Source of the DNA: Brevundimonas vesicularis
GTDB taxonomy: Bacteria > Pseudomonadota > Alphaproteobacteria > Caulobacterales > Caulobacteraceae
Direction: 5' to 3'
DNA length: 64,000 bases
Assembly: GCF_027105095.1 (NCBI RefSeq)
Contig: NZ_CP114278.1
Span: forward strand, 2,950,501 to 3,014,500
A model generated the notes under the pieces. The model saw only the letters and a program-made list of their open reading frames with translations. It made no database searches and had not been told where the DNA came from. The translations under genes and the position numbers were made by a program. Below are positions 29,890 through 44,009 of this stretch, in pieces. Numbering within the stretch: position 1 is the stretch's first letter; the number at the start of each line of letters is the position of its first letter.

Positions 29890-30672
29890 TCATCCCAGGG
29901 CGATGTCCAGGAACATCATACCGACCAGGCCGATCATCAGGCCGATCATGGACCCCTCGCCCTTGGACTTCTCGCGGGTCTCGGGAATGATCTCGGCGGT
30001 GACGACATAGATCATCGCCCCCGCCGCCAGCCCCAGCCCCCACGGCAGGGCGCCGGGCAAGAGATCGACCACGCTGGCGCCGATCAGCCCGCCGACCGGC
30101 TCGACCAGGCCCGACGCCAGCGCCGCCGCAAAGGCCGGCCAGCGGCCGTATCCCAGGGTCGCCATCGCCGCCGACACCGCCAGCCCCTCGGGCATGTTCT
30201 GGATGCCGATGCCGAGCGCCGTGGACAGCCCTTGATGCATGTCGCCGCCGCCGAAGCTGACGCCCACCGCCGCGCCCTCGGGGAAGTTGTGCAGGGTGAT
30301 GGCGATGATGAACAGCCAGATGCGCCGCGACAGGTCGCGTGATCCCGCCGGGCCGATGGCCAGCATGTCCACCGGGGCGAACCGGTTCATCAGGCCGATC
30401 ACCGTCGCCCCGATCAACACCGCCGCCCCCATGACGCCGGCCGCCGCCGCCTGGCTGGCCCCGCCCGCCTGCAGCACGTCGACGCCGGGAATGATCAGCG
30501 AGAAGAAGGACGCCGCCAGCATGACCCCGGCGGCGAAGCCCAACAGGGCGCTCTGCGTCTGCACCCCCGCCTTGCGGAAGAACAGCAGCGGCACGGCGCC
30601 CACCGCCGTCATCATGCCCGCCGCCAGACTGCCCAGACCGCCCGCCGCGATCGGAGAAAGAGATTCCATCAT
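29890..30672 (-). CDS. ZIP family divalent metal transporter
   Basis: A 260-residue inner-membrane transporter with about eight helices. The metal-binding helix motifs HNFPEGAAVGVSFGGG and QNMPEGLAVSAAM place it in the GufA/ZupT-like ZIP group importing zinc or related cations. Two adjacent ATGs (30672 and 30669) are possible starts. Divergent from proB with 64 bp between. Confidence 0.92.
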   Translation of the reverse strand: MMESLSPIAAGGLGSLAAGMMTAVGAVPLLFFRKAGVQTQSALLGFAAGVMLAASFFSLIIPGVDVLQAGGASQAAAAGVMGAAVLIGATVIGLMNRFAPVDMLAIGPAGSRDLSRRIWLFIIAITLHNFPEGAAVGVSFGGGDMHQGLSTALGIGIQNMPEGLAVSAAMATLGYGRWPAFAAALASGLVEPVGGLIGASVVDLLPGALPWGLGLAAGAMIYVVTAEIIPETREKSKGEGSMIGLMIGLVGMMFLDIALG

Positions 30673-30736
30673 CCGCCTGCATTGCGGCGAGACACGGCAA
30701 GAGACAAGCTCGAACCGTGGCGTTAGAGAAAGCTTC

Positions 30737-31894
30737 ATGTCCCAGCGCGCCGCCCTCCCCATCGGCCCGAACGCTGCTTCGGCGCTGGGCGCCGCTCGGC
30801 GGGTCGTGGTCAAGATCGGATCCTCCCTGCTGATCGACGCGGCCACGCGTCAGCCGACGCGTGACTGGCTGGCCGCCGTCGCCTCGGACCTGGCCACGCT
30901 GCGGGCCGAGGGACGCGAGGTCATCGTCGTCTCGTCCGGCTCCATCGCCCTGGGCCGGGGACGTCTGCCCGATCTGGGCGCAAAGCTGGAGGACAAGCAG
31001 GCGGCGGCCTCCGTCGGGCAGTCCCTGCTGATGGCCGCCTGGTCCGGTGCGTTGGACCCGCACGGCCTGATCGCGGGCCAGGTTCTGCTGACGCGCGACG
31101 ACACCGAACGCCGTCGGCGGTGGCTGAACGCCCGCGCGACTGTCGAGGCCCTGCTGACCCACGGCGTCATCCCCATCGTCAACGAGAACGACACGGTGGC
31201 GACCGAGGAAATCCGTTACGGCGACAACGACCGGCTGGCGGCGCGCACGGCCCAGCTGGCGCGGGCGGGACTGCTGATCCTGCTGTCGGACGTGGACGGC
31301 CTGTACGCCGCCGATCCGCGCCGCGATCCGACCGCCGCCCATTTACCCCTGATCGAGACGCTGAGCCCCGACATCCTGGCCATGGGCGGGGGCGCCAACG
31401 CGGATGCCGGCGTCGGAACCGGCGGCATGGCGACGAAGCTGGCGGCGGCCCAGATCGCGCGCTCGGCGGGTTGCGCCACTATCATCGCGTCGGGCCAGAC
31501 CCTGTCGCCGCTAAGCGCCATCCGCGACGGCGCGCGCGCCACCCTGATCGCCGCCCCCGACGGGCCGATGGCCGCCTATAAGCAGTGGATCGCCGGCAGC
31601 CTGTCGCCGACGGGGGTCCTGACGCTGGACGCCGGGGCGGTCGCGGCGCTGAAGGCGGGTAAGAGCTTGTTGCCTGCCGGGGTGACGGGCGTGTCCGGCG
31701 GCTTCGAAAAGGGTGACTGCGTGCGTCTGATCGACCCGAATGGTCGGGCCGTCGGCGTGGGTCTGGCCGCCTACGCCGCCGACGAGGCCGCGCGCCTTCG
31801 CGGCCGCCGCTCGGACGAGATCGAGGCCTTGCTGGGCTATCGCGGGGCCTCGGTCCTGATCCACCGCGACGACATGGTGCTGGACGACCGATGA
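30737..31894 (+). CDS. proB: Glutamate 5-kinase
   Basis: First enzyme of proline synthesis, making gamma-glutamyl phosphate. The 385-residue protein has an amino acid kinase domain (VVVKIGSSLL, IVVSSGSIALG, PIVNENDTVATEE, LLSDVDGLY) and a C-terminal PUA domain (about residues 285-370). Its stop overlaps proA by four bases, fitting the known ProB-ProA enzyme complex. Confidence 0.96.
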   Translation: MSQRAALPIGPNAASALGAARRVVVKIGSSLLIDAATRQPTRDWLAAVASDLATLRAEGREVIVVSSGSIALGRGRLPDLGAKLEDKQAAASVGQSLLMAAWSGALDPHGLIAGQVLLTRDDTERRRRWLNARATVEALLTHGVIPIVNENDTVATEEIRYGDNDRLAARTAQLARAGLLILLSDVDGLYAADPRRDPTAAHLPLIETLSPDILAMGGGANADAGVGTGGMATKLAAAQIARSAGCATIIASGQTLSPLSAIRDGARATLIAAPDGPMAAYKQWIAGSLSPTGVLTLDAGAVAALKAGKSLLPAGVTGVSGGFEKGDCVRLIDPNGRAVGVGLAAYAADEAARLRGRRSDEIEALLGYRGASVLIHRDDMVLDDR

Positions 31895-33153
31895 CCGACC
31901 TCTCGATTCGAATGCTCGACCTGGGCCAGCGCGCCCGCGCCGCAGCCGCCGGTCTGCGCGAAGCCCCGGCCGCCGCCCGCACCCGCGCGCTGGAAATCCT
32001 GTCCGCAAAACTGACGGCCGCCGAACCCGCCCTGCTCGCGGCCAACGCCCGCGACGTGGAGGCCGCCCGCGCGAACGGCATGACCGAGGCCCTGATCGAC
32101 CGGCTTTCGCTGACCCCCGCCCGCATCGCCGGCATCGCCGAGGCGGTGGCGACCATCGCCGCCGTGCCCGATCCGCTGGGCGTCGAGACCGAACGCTGGA
32201 CCCCGGCCAATGGCCTGGACATCGCCCGCGTCCGCACCCCCATCGGCGTGCTGGGCGTCATCTATGAGAGCCGCCCCAACGTCACCGCCGACGCCGCCGC
32301 CCTGTGCATCCGCTCGGGCAATGCGGCCATCCTGCGCTGCGGCTCGGACTGCCTTCAGTCCTCCCTGGCCATCGCCGCCCTGATCGCGGAAGCCCTCGCC
32401 GAGGCCGGCCTGCTCGCCGATGCGGTGCAGCTGATCGACACCCCCGACCGTGAGGCCGTCGGCCTGATGCTGACCGGGCTCAACGGCGCCATCGACGTCA
32501 TCGTGCCGCGCGGCGGCAAGAGCCTGGTCGCCCGCGTCCAGGCCGAGGCGCGAACGGCCGTGCTCAGCCACCTGGAAGGCCTGAACCACACCTATCTGCA
32601 CGAGGCGGCCGATCTTGAGACCGCCCGCGCCATCGTCCTGAACGCCAAGATGCGCCGCGTCTCGGTCTGCGGCGCGACCGAGACCCTGCTGGTGGATCGG
32701 GCGGCCGCCCAGCGCCTGCTGCATCCCGTCGCCGCCGACCTGATCGCCGCCGGCTGCGAACTGCGCGGCGACGCCGACGCCCGCGCCCTGGTCCACGCCA
32801 TGACGCCCGCGACCGAGACCGACTGGACCACCGAATATCTGGCCCCGATCCTCGCCGTCCGCGTCGTGGACGATCTGGACGCCGCGACCGACCACATCGC
32901 CCGCTACGGCTCGGGCCATACCGAGGCCATCGTCACCACCGACGCGACCGCCGCCGAACGGTTCGCCGCCAAGGTCGACAGCGCCATCGTCCTGATCAAC
33001 GCCTCGACCCAGTTCGCCGACGGCGGCGAGTTCGGCTTCGGCGGCGAAATCGGCATCTCCACCAATCGCCTCCACGCCCGGGGCCCTGTCGGGGCCGAGC
33101 AACTGACCACCTACAAATATGTGGTGCGCGGCCAGGGCCAGATCAGACCCTGA
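31891..33153 (+). CDS. proA: Gamma-glutamyl phosphate reductase
   Basis: Reduces gamma-glutamyl phosphate to glutamate semialdehyde with NADPH. The 420-residue aldehyde-dehydrogenase-fold protein contains GVIYESRPNVTADAAALC, PRGGKSLV, the catalytic Cys in RRVSVCGATETLL and the C-terminal ASTQFADGGEFGFGGEIGIS. Translationally coupled to proB. Confidence 0.97.
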   Translation: MTDLSIRMLDLGQRARAAAAGLREAPAAARTRALEILSAKLTAAEPALLAANARDVEAARANGMTEALIDRLSLTPARIAGIAEAVATIAAVPDPLGVETERWTPANGLDIARVRTPIGVLGVIYESRPNVTADAAALCIRSGNAAILRCGSDCLQSSLAIAALIAEALAEAGLLADAVQLIDTPDREAVGLMLTGLNGAIDVIVPRGGKSLVARVQAEARTAVLSHLEGLNHTYLHEAADLETARAIVLNAKMRRVSVCGATETLLVDRAAAQRLLHPVAADLIAAGCELRGDADARALVHAMTPATETDWTTEYLAPILAVRVVDDLDAATDHIARYGSGHTEAIVTTDATAAERFAAKVDSAIVLINASTQFADGGEFGFGGEIGISTNRLHARGPVGAEQLTTYKYVVRGQGQIRP

Positions 33154-33169
33154 AGCCCAACTTGCTGGC

Positions 33170-33188
33170 AGTAAGGAAATTCCTTACT
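33170..33188 (+). promoter_or_regulatory. Palindromic operator of the toxin-antitoxin operon
   Basis: AGTAAGGAA-A-TTCCTTACT is a perfect 9-bp inverted repeat ending eight bases before the antitoxin ATG. AbrB/MazE-type antitoxins autorepress by binding such palindromes. The AAGGA in the first arm could also serve as the ribosome binding site only at long spacing. Confidence 0.65.
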
Positions 33189-33196
33189 CTCAAGCC

Positions 33197-33412
33197 ATGA
33201 TCAAGAGCCGCCTGACATCCAAGGCCCAGACGACCATCCCTCAGGCGGTGCGCGCCGCGCTGAGCCTGCAGGACGGCGACGAGTTGCAATATGATCTGGA
33301 CGGCGACCGAGTGATCCTGCGCAAGGCCCGCAGGGCGCCGGTCGAAGACCCCTTCGCAGCGTTCGACGAATGGGACAGCGACGCGGACCGCAAGGCCTAT
33401 GCCGGACTTTAG
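33197..33412 (+). CDS. AbrB/MazE/SpoVT family antitoxin
   Basis: A 71-residue protein. The N-terminal swapped-hairpin DNA-binding domain reads SRLTSKAQTTIPQAVRAALSLQDGDELQY, followed by an acidic C-terminal tail (DPFAAFDEWDSDADRKAYAGL) that would neutralise the toxin. It overlaps the toxin gene by 14 bp and sits behind a palindromic operator. Confidence 0.92.
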   Translation: MIKSRLTSKAQTTIPQAVRAALSLQDGDELQYDLDGDRVILRKARRAPVEDPFAAFDEWDSDADRKAYAGL

Positions 33413-33812
33413 TCGCGGCGACGTCGTCCGCGTCCCCTTCGCTTACACCGATCGCAGCACCCGACAGCATCGCCCGGCCCTGGTCGTGTCCGATGGCCCG
33501 CTGGGCGATGGTGGCAGGCTGTTGTGGGTCGTAATGATCACCAGCGCCGACAACCGGCCCTGGGTGGACGATGTGTCATTGGCGGAGACCTACGCCGACG
33601 CCGGATTGCCCGCGCCGTCCGTCATCCGTGCCGCCAAAATCGCGACAATCGACGTCGCCGTTGCGACCCCTCTTGGACGCGTCGACGACGAGCGATTGGC
33701 GCGGACGATGCAAGCCATCCGCGCCCCTCTGACGTTCAATTCGGCCTCAATCAGCGCGAAGCGCGATAGGCCCAGCGAGAGAGCTTATGCTTTGCCCTTG
33801 GGCAAAGCATAA
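33399..33812 (+). CDS. PemK/MazF-like endoribonuclease toxin
   Basis: A 137-residue protein. DVVRVPFAYTDRSTRQHRPALVVS and MITSADNRPWVDDV match the PemK/MazF RNase fold, with RAAKIATIDVA as the C-terminal strand. The family core ends near residue 112. The last 25 or so residues, ending AYALPLGKA, are an extension encoded partly inside the palindrome shared with the convergent dehydrogenase gene. mRNA cleavage is the family activity; the cut site is unknown. Confidence 0.88.
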   Translation: MPDFSRGDVVRVPFAYTDRSTRQHRPALVVSDGPLGDGGRLLWVVMITSADNRPWVDDVSLAETYADAGLPAPSVIRAAKIATIDVAVATPLGRVDDERLARTMQAIRAPLTFNSASISAKRDRPSERAYALPLGKA

Positions 33813-33814
33813 GC
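33783..33814. terminator. Perfect 15-bp palindrome at convergent gene ends
   Basis: Arms GCTTATGCTTTGCCC (33783-33797) and GGGCAAAGCATAAGC (33800-33814) are separated by TT. The palindrome contains the stop codons of both the toxin (TAA 33810-33812) and the dehydrogenase (minus-strand TAA at 33787-33785), so the genes overlap by 28 bp. Because the DNA is symmetric, both proteins end in AYALPxGKA. It likely serves as a bidirectional terminator. Confidence 0.75.
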
Positions 33815-36199
33815 GATCACGTAATCGCCCTCCGGGGTTTCCATGAAGTGATGGCCGGCGGCGACGATTACCAGATACTGGCGGCCGTTCTGCTCGTAGA
33901 TCATCGGGTTCGCCTGACCGCCGGCGGGCAGGACATCGGACCAGACAGTCTTGCCCGTGTCGATATCGATGGCGCGGATCAGGTCGTCGGTCGCTGCGGC
34001 GATGAAGATCAGGCCACCGGCCGTGACCACCGACCCGCCGTTGTTCGGCGTACCGATCTCCAGCGGCAGCATCGAGGGGATGCCGAACGGCCCGTTCTTG
34101 CGCGCCGTGCCGAACGGACGATCCCACAGGGTCTTGCCGCTCTGGACATCGATGGCCCGGATGCCGCCGTACGGAGGCTCCTTGCACAGCAGGCCGGTGA
34201 AGGGCATCCGCCAGCCGGCGTTGACGTCGATCGCATAGGGCACGCCCATCTGCGGATCGCCCGCGCCCTCGGCCTTGGCGCCCTCTCCGGTCTTCTCTTC
34301 CTGGTAGCGAGGGTCGTCGCGCGGGAACCAGCCCAACTTGTTCGCCTCGGCGCGTGGCACCAGACGGTTGTAGTTGGGCATGTCGTTATAGTTGGCGATG
34401 ATCACGCCGCGACGCGGATCCAGCGCCACGCTACCCCAGTCCGAACCGCCGTTGTAGCCCGGATATTCGATGAAGCGACGATCGGCGGTCGGGGGCGTGA
34501 ACTGGCCCTGATACGACGCCTTCTTGAACTGGATGCGGCAGATCATCTGGTCGATCGGCGACATGCCCCACATGTCGGCTTCGCGCAGATCGGGCTTGGC
34601 CAGGGTGTTGAACAGCGAATAGGGCTGGGTCGCCGCGCGTTGGGCCGGTTCGACGCCGCCGCGCGGGGCGGGACGATCCTGAACACCGTGCAGAGGCTGG
34701 CCCGTGCGGCGATCCAGCACGAAGATTTCGCCGCGCTTGGACGGCAGGATCACCGCCGGTGTCATGCCCCCGGCCGAAGGCAGGTCGAGCAGGGTGACTT
34801 GCGACCCCAGGTCATAGTCCCAGACGTCGCGGCGGACGGTCTGATAGCTCCAGCGCGGCTTGCCCGTCGTGACATCCAGCGCGACCAGGGCGCTGGAATA
34901 CTGGTTCTCCTGGGGCCGGCGCAGCGACGAATAGTAGTCGGCGGCCGAATTGCCCATCGGCAGATAGACCAGGCCCAGGGCTTCGTCGCCCGTCGCCGTC
35001 GTCCACATGTTCGGCGTGCCCGGCGTATAGGTCTGACCGGCCGGCGGCGCGGTGGTGATGTCGGGACGCATCATGTCCCAGGCGAAGCGCAGTTGGCCCG
35101 TGACGACGTCATAGCCCTGGATCACGCCCGACGCGTTCCAGCGTTTCTGGCCGTCCAGCACCTGATGGCCCGTGACGATGACGCCGCGCACGACGACGGG
35201 CGGCGAGGTGATCGACACCATGCCGGGATAGGGATCGCCCATCCCCTCCTTGATGCTGACGGCGCCGTTGGTTCCGAAGGCGGGGCAAGGCACGCCGGTG
35301 CGCGCATCGACCGCGATAATCCGGCCGTCCAGCGTGCCCTCGATGATGCGGTTCGCGCAGGGCTGGGCGTGATCGACATTGGGCGCGGCGTAATAGGTCA
35401 CGCCCCGGCAAGCGGCCGTATAGGGGATCTGGTCGTCCGCCACCTTGGGATCATAGGCCCACTTCTGCCGGCCGGTGTCAGCGTCCAGGGCGAACATCTT
35501 GTTGCGACCCGAGCAGAGATAGACGGTGTCGGCGATCTTCAGCGGCGTGGTCTCGGCGCCGAACCGTTCGCCCGGCAGGTCGCCGGTGCGGAAAGTCCAG
35601 GCCCGCTCAAGCTGACCCACATTGTCCTTGTTGATCTGGGCGAGGGGCGAGTACCGCTGGGCCGCGTCCGAGCCGCCATAGGCGGGCCAATCGACGCCCG
35701 CCTTGATCAGGGCAGGATCGCCGGCCACACTCCGATCGCCGGGCACCGGGCTGTCGACGCCGGGCGCGTTGATCTGACCGACCACCAGGCCGAACACGAC
35801 CGTCAGGACCGCCAGGCCAAGCGCGCCGATGCCCGCCGTCTTGCCGCCGCCGCGCGACCGCAACACCGGCAGCGTCGCCAGCACCAGGAACATCAGCACC
35901 AGCGGCCCGACCAGGCGGGGGATCATGGCCCAGCCGTTCAGGCCCTTCTCCCACAGCGCCCAGATCACCGTGGCGACGAAGACCGCGCCATAGAGCCAGG
36001 CCCCGCGCACGTCGCGGCAGACAAGCAGAAGGCCCGACACGATCAGCGTCAGGCCTGCAATCAGATAATACCAGGAGCCCCCCAGCATCGCGAGCTGAAC
36101 GCCGCCGACCGTCAGCACCAGACCGATCACGGCCAGCAGGACCCCAAGCAGTAACGTCAGCCATCCCCCAAGGCCGGTCGGGGTTGTCCATCGGGGCAT
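33785..36199 (-). CDS. gcd: Membrane-bound PQQ-dependent glucose/quinate-type dehydrogenase
   Basis: Periplasmic oxidation of aldose or quinate with electrons passed to ubiquinone. The 804-residue protein has five N-terminal membrane helices (within residues 1-130). An eight-bladed quinoprotein propeller follows, with W-motifs such as GRQKWAYDPKV, GKPRWSYQTV and GKTLWDRPFG. GYDVVTGQLRFAWD and VWDYDLGSQ are typical of the glucose/quinate/shikimate group. Substrate is not resolved. The C-terminus overlaps the toxin gene. Confidence 0.93.
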   Translation of the reverse strand: MPRWTTPTGLGGWLTLLLGVLLAVIGLVLTVGGVQLAMLGGSWYYLIAGLTLIVSGLLLVCRDVRGAWLYGAVFVATVIWALWEKGLNGWAMIPRLVGPLVLMFLVLATLPVLRSRGGGKTAGIGALGLAVLTVVFGLVVGQINAPGVDSPVPGDRSVAGDPALIKAGVDWPAYGGSDAAQRYSPLAQINKDNVGQLERAWTFRTGDLPGERFGAETTPLKIADTVYLCSGRNKMFALDADTGRQKWAYDPKVADDQIPYTAACRGVTYYAAPNVDHAQPCANRIIEGTLDGRIIAVDARTGVPCPAFGTNGAVSIKEGMGDPYPGMVSITSPPVVVRGVIVTGHQVLDGQKRWNASGVIQGYDVVTGQLRFAWDMMRPDITTAPPAGQTYTPGTPNMWTTATGDEALGLVYLPMGNSAADYYSSLRRPQENQYSSALVALDVTTGKPRWSYQTVRRDVWDYDLGSQVTLLDLPSAGGMTPAVILPSKRGEIFVLDRRTGQPLHGVQDRPAPRGGVEPAQRAATQPYSLFNTLAKPDLREADMWGMSPIDQMICRIQFKKASYQGQFTPPTADRRFIEYPGYNGGSDWGSVALDPRRGVIIANYNDMPNYNRLVPRAEANKLGWFPRDDPRYQEEKTGEGAKAEGAGDPQMGVPYAIDVNAGWRMPFTGLLCKEPPYGGIRAIDVQSGKTLWDRPFGTARKNGPFGIPSMLPLEIGTPNNGGSVVTAGGLIFIAAATDDLIRAIDIDTGKTVWSDVLPAGGQANPMIYEQNGRQYLVIVAAGHHFMETPEGDYVIAYALPKGKA

Positions 36200-36422
36200 G
36201 GGCGCACTCTCTGTGGTCGGCTGAAATCAGCGTGGAAAACGCCTCGAGACTGCGCCGGTTCCTATTGTCGCACCCCTGGAACAAAATCCTGTTGCGGCGC
36301 AAACGGCCTGCATCAGCAACTTTTGACGACAAACCGCGCCCTATTGGATGATTTATTCTTTTTGTTCCACTGAGAACGCCTCGCGGCAATAATATTTGCC
36401 TCTAACGCACCGTTTGCGGCAT

Positions 36423-37855
36423 ATGCGAGATATGCATAAGACCCTGAAGCAAGGCGGGACATTCGTCGTCGAACCTCGCCGCCTGTCCAAGGCCTCGGCC
36501 GAACTGCGCGCACGCGGTTTCGGCGAGATTACGATTCCGCCCTCCACAGAGACGGCCGAGAAACAGGCGTCGCGCTGCACCGACTGCGGCGTGCCCTTCT
36601 GCCAGAACGCCTGCCCGCTTCAGAACAACATTCCGGACTGGCTGCGCCTGTCGGCCGAGAACGAGCCGCGCGAGGCCTGGCGCGTGGCGTCCCTGACCTC
36701 GACCATGCCCGAAATCTGCGGCCGCATCTGCCCGCAGGACCGACTGTGCGAAGGGTCGTGCACCTTGAACCAGTCCGGCTGGGACGCCGTGACCATCGGC
36801 TCGGTCGAGGCCTGGCTGGGCGACCAGGCCTTCGCCAACGGCTGGGTCGAGCCGATCCGCCCGGCGGCCGAACGCGGCGAAACGGTCGGCATCGTCGGCG
36901 CCGGCCCGGCCGGTCTGGCCGCCGCCGACCGGCTGCGCTGCGAGGGCTACCAGGTCACGATTTATGACCGCCACGACCGCGCCGGCGGCCTGCTGATCTA
37001 CGGCATCCCCGGCTTCAAGCTGGAAAAGCACGTCGTGCAGCGGCGCGTGGACCGGTTGATCGACGGCGGCGTCCGGTTCGTTCTGGGCTGCGAGGTCGGC
37101 AAGGACGTAACCCTGACCGAGCTGCGCGACCGCCACGACGTCGTCCTGCTGGCCATGGGCGTCTATCAGCCGCGCATCCTGTCCGCGCCCGGTCGCGGGC
37201 CGGACTCGACCGTCGCCGCCCTGTCCTATCTGACCCACCAGAACCGGCGCGACCTGGGCGACGCCGAACAGGACGGCTGGCACGAGGCGCGCGGCAAGCG
37301 GGTCGTCGTCATCGGCGGCGGCGACACGGCGATGGATTGCGTCCGCACCGCCGTCCGTCAAGGCGCGGCCAGCGTCACCTGCCTGTATCGCCGCGACCGC
37401 GAGAACATGCCGGGCTCGGCCCGCGAAGTCGTCAACGCCGAGGAAGAGGGCGTCGTCTTCGAATGGCTGGCCGCGCCCAAGGCCCTGCTGTCGCAAGGCG
37501 ACCAGGTCACGGGCGTGCGCGCCGCCCGCATGCAGCTGACGGAAGGCCTGCCCGGCCAGCGTCGCGACATCGTGCCCGTCCCCGGCGCCGACTTCGACAT
37601 TCCCGCCGACATCGTCATCGAGGCCCTGGGCTTCTCGCCCGAGCCGTTCGCGGCGCATGAGCCGAACTTACGCCTGCGCGACGACGGCACGATCAAGGTC
37701 GGCTCCGTCAGCTTCGCCACCAGCCTGCCCGGCGTCTTCGCCGCCGGCGACGCGGTGCGCGGCGCCTCCCTGGTCGTCTGGGCCGTCCGCGAAGGACAGG
37801 ACGCCGCCGCCGAGATCGACCGTTACTTCAAGACCCGCACCGAGGAGGTCGCGGC

Positions 37856-37859
<4 letters not shown>
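36423..37859 (+). CDS. gltD: Glutamate synthase small subunit
   Basis: Supplies NADPH electrons to the large subunit. The 478-residue protein has N-terminal Fe-S cysteines (CTDCGVPFCQNACP and CGRICPQDRLCEGSC), the FAD motif VGIVGAGPAGLAAADRL, the NADPH motif VVVIGGGDTAMDCVRTA and the closing LPGVFAAGDAVRGASLVVWAV. Starts at ATG 36423 or 36432 are both possible; neither has a strong ribosome binding site. Overlaps gltB by four bases; the order small-then-large is noteworthy. Confidence 0.95.
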
Positions 37860-42379
<4,520 letters not shown>

Positions 42380-42408
42380 CACCGAACAGCCTGCCGTAGA
42401 AAGCCGCC

Positions 42409-43737
42409 ATGACCCGATCCGCCGCCCTCGCCGTCACGCTCGTCGCCGGGGCGGTGGCCTTCGCCTCGCCGGCCTTGGCGGCCCCAACCCTGGCGGACCC
42501 GGCCCTGCTGGCGCATCAGGCGCCGCTGGTCATCGATACGGCGGCGACGGCCTGGATCCTGACCTCGACGGCCCTGGTCCTGCTGATGACCCTGCCGGGT
42601 CTGGCCCTGTTCTACGGCGGCATGGTCAGGAAGAAGAACATCATAAGCGTCGTCGCCCAGTCGGCGGCCGCCTTCGCCATCGTCTCGGTCCTGTGGTTCC
42701 TGGTCGGCTACAGCCTGTCGTTCGGCAAGGGACCGGAGGCGATCAACGGCTTTATCGGCGGGGTGCAGGCGGCCTTCCTGAACGGCGTCACCGCCCGGAC
42801 GGCCCACAGCCTGCTGCCCGGTTTGCCCGAACTGTTGTTCGTCGCCTTCCAGATGACCTTCGCCATCATCACCCCGGCCCTGATCGCCGGCGCCTTCGCC
42901 GAGCGGATGAAGTTCTCGGCCAGCCTGCTGTTCTTTGGCCTGTGGCACCTGATCGTCTATGCGCCGATCTGTCATCAGGTCTGGGGCGGCGGCTGGCTGG
43001 GCGGATTGGGCGTGCTCGACTTCGCCGGCGGTGCGGTCGTCCACGTCAACGCCGGGATCGCCGGCCTGGTCTGCGCCCTGGTGTTGGGGCCGCGTCACGG
43101 CTTCGGGCGCGACAACATGGCCCCCGCCAATCTGGTCTATAGCGCCATCGGCACGGGCCTGCTGCTGGTCGGCTGGCTGGGCTTCAACGCCGGATCGGCG
43201 GGCGCGGCGGATGCGCTGGCCGCGACCGCCGCCTTCAACACCATACTGGCCGCCGGCAGCGCCGCCCTGGGCTGGATGACCATCGAATGGTTCGATCGCA
43301 AGCGTCCGACCCTGCTGGGCCTGTTGTCGGGCGTCGTCGGCGGTCTGGTCGCCATCACCCCCGCCGCCGGTTTCGTCGATCCCAAGGGCGCCTTCTTCAT
43401 CGGCCTGATCGGCGGTCCCGCCTGCTATGCGGGCGCGGTCTGGCTGAAGCACGCGCTGAAATACGACGACAGTCTGGACGCGTTTGGCGTGCACGGCGTC
43501 GGCGGCATCGTCGGCGCCCTGCTGACCGGCGTCTTCGCCACCACGACCGTCAACGCCTTGTCGGAGGGGGCGACCGTGTGGAAACAGGCCGTCGGCCTGG
43601 TCGGCGTCATCGCCTGGAGCGCCGTCGGCACCTTCGTCGTCCTGATGATCTGCAAGTTCACCACGGGCCTGCGCGTCACCAAGGATGAAGAGGTCGAGGG
43701 GCTGGACTATACCCAGCACGGCGAGGCCATCCACTAG
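42409..43737 (+). CDS. amtB: Ammonium transporter
   Basis: A 442-residue channel for ammonium uptake, with a signal peptide (ending FASPALAAP), eleven membrane helices and the twin pore histidines in FGLWHLIVYAPICHQ and DAFGVHGVGG. It starts 29 bp after gltB, so uptake and assimilation appear co-transcribed. The usual partner glnK is not beside it. Confidence 0.96.
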   Translation: MTRSAALAVTLVAGAVAFASPALAAPTLADPALLAHQAPLVIDTAATAWILTSTALVLLMTLPGLALFYGGMVRKKNIISVVAQSAAAFAIVSVLWFLVGYSLSFGKGPEAINGFIGGVQAAFLNGVTARTAHSLLPGLPELLFVAFQMTFAIITPALIAGAFAERMKFSASLLFFGLWHLIVYAPICHQVWGGGWLGGLGVLDFAGGAVVHVNAGIAGLVCALVLGPRHGFGRDNMAPANLVYSAIGTGLLLVGWLGFNAGSAGAADALAATAAFNTILAAGSAALGWMTIEWFDRKRPTLLGLLSGVVGGLVAITPAAGFVDPKGAFFIGLIGGPACYAGAVWLKHALKYDDSLDAFGVHGVGGIVGALLTGVFATTTVNALSEGATVWKQAVGLVGVIAWSAVGTFVVLMICKFTTGLRVTKDEEVEGLDYTQHGEAIH

Positions 43738-43755
43738 GGGCGCGTTCGCCCCGTC

Positions 43756-43885
43756 CGTCATCCTCGGGCTCGACCCGAGGACCGGATCATCCGCCGCTTC
43801 GCATTAGAAGTTGGCCTCGGCCGTGCGACCTTCTTCTGCATGAGCGGCGCAACGCCTGAGCCTCGGGTCGAGCCCGAGGATGACG
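43756..43885. repeat. 130-bp intergenic inverted-repeat element
   Basis: Perfect 25-bp terminal inverted repeats (43756-43780 and 43861-43885; arm starts CGTCATCCTCGGGCTCGACC) flank an 80-bp centre with no ORF. Each arm is itself nearly palindromic around the GAGGA/TCCTC ends. It has the look of a non-autonomous mobile element or REP-like hairpin. No target duplication was identified. Confidence 0.8.
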
Positions 43886-44009
43886 AGATTGGGGACCGCC
43901 GGCCCCAAACGGTTGATCCCGCCCTCGCCAGCCCCCATCTTCATCTGTGACGGACGGTCTTGCCGATTGCGGGAGACCGACCGCTCGGTCGCTGACGCAA
44001 GGACCCCAG

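Noticed and set aside
27482..30010. An 842-codon plus-strand frame over bglX
   Set aside because: Antisense shadow with no conserved motifs; the minus-strand GH3 enzyme is unambiguous.
36400..36420. A possible sigma-54 promoter just before gltD
   Set aside because: Only the GC half (TTTGC) is present; the GG of the -24 element is missing.
36396..36422. TTG 36396 as the gltD start
   Set aside because: It would add nine non-conserved residues; ATG 36423 or 36432 fits better.
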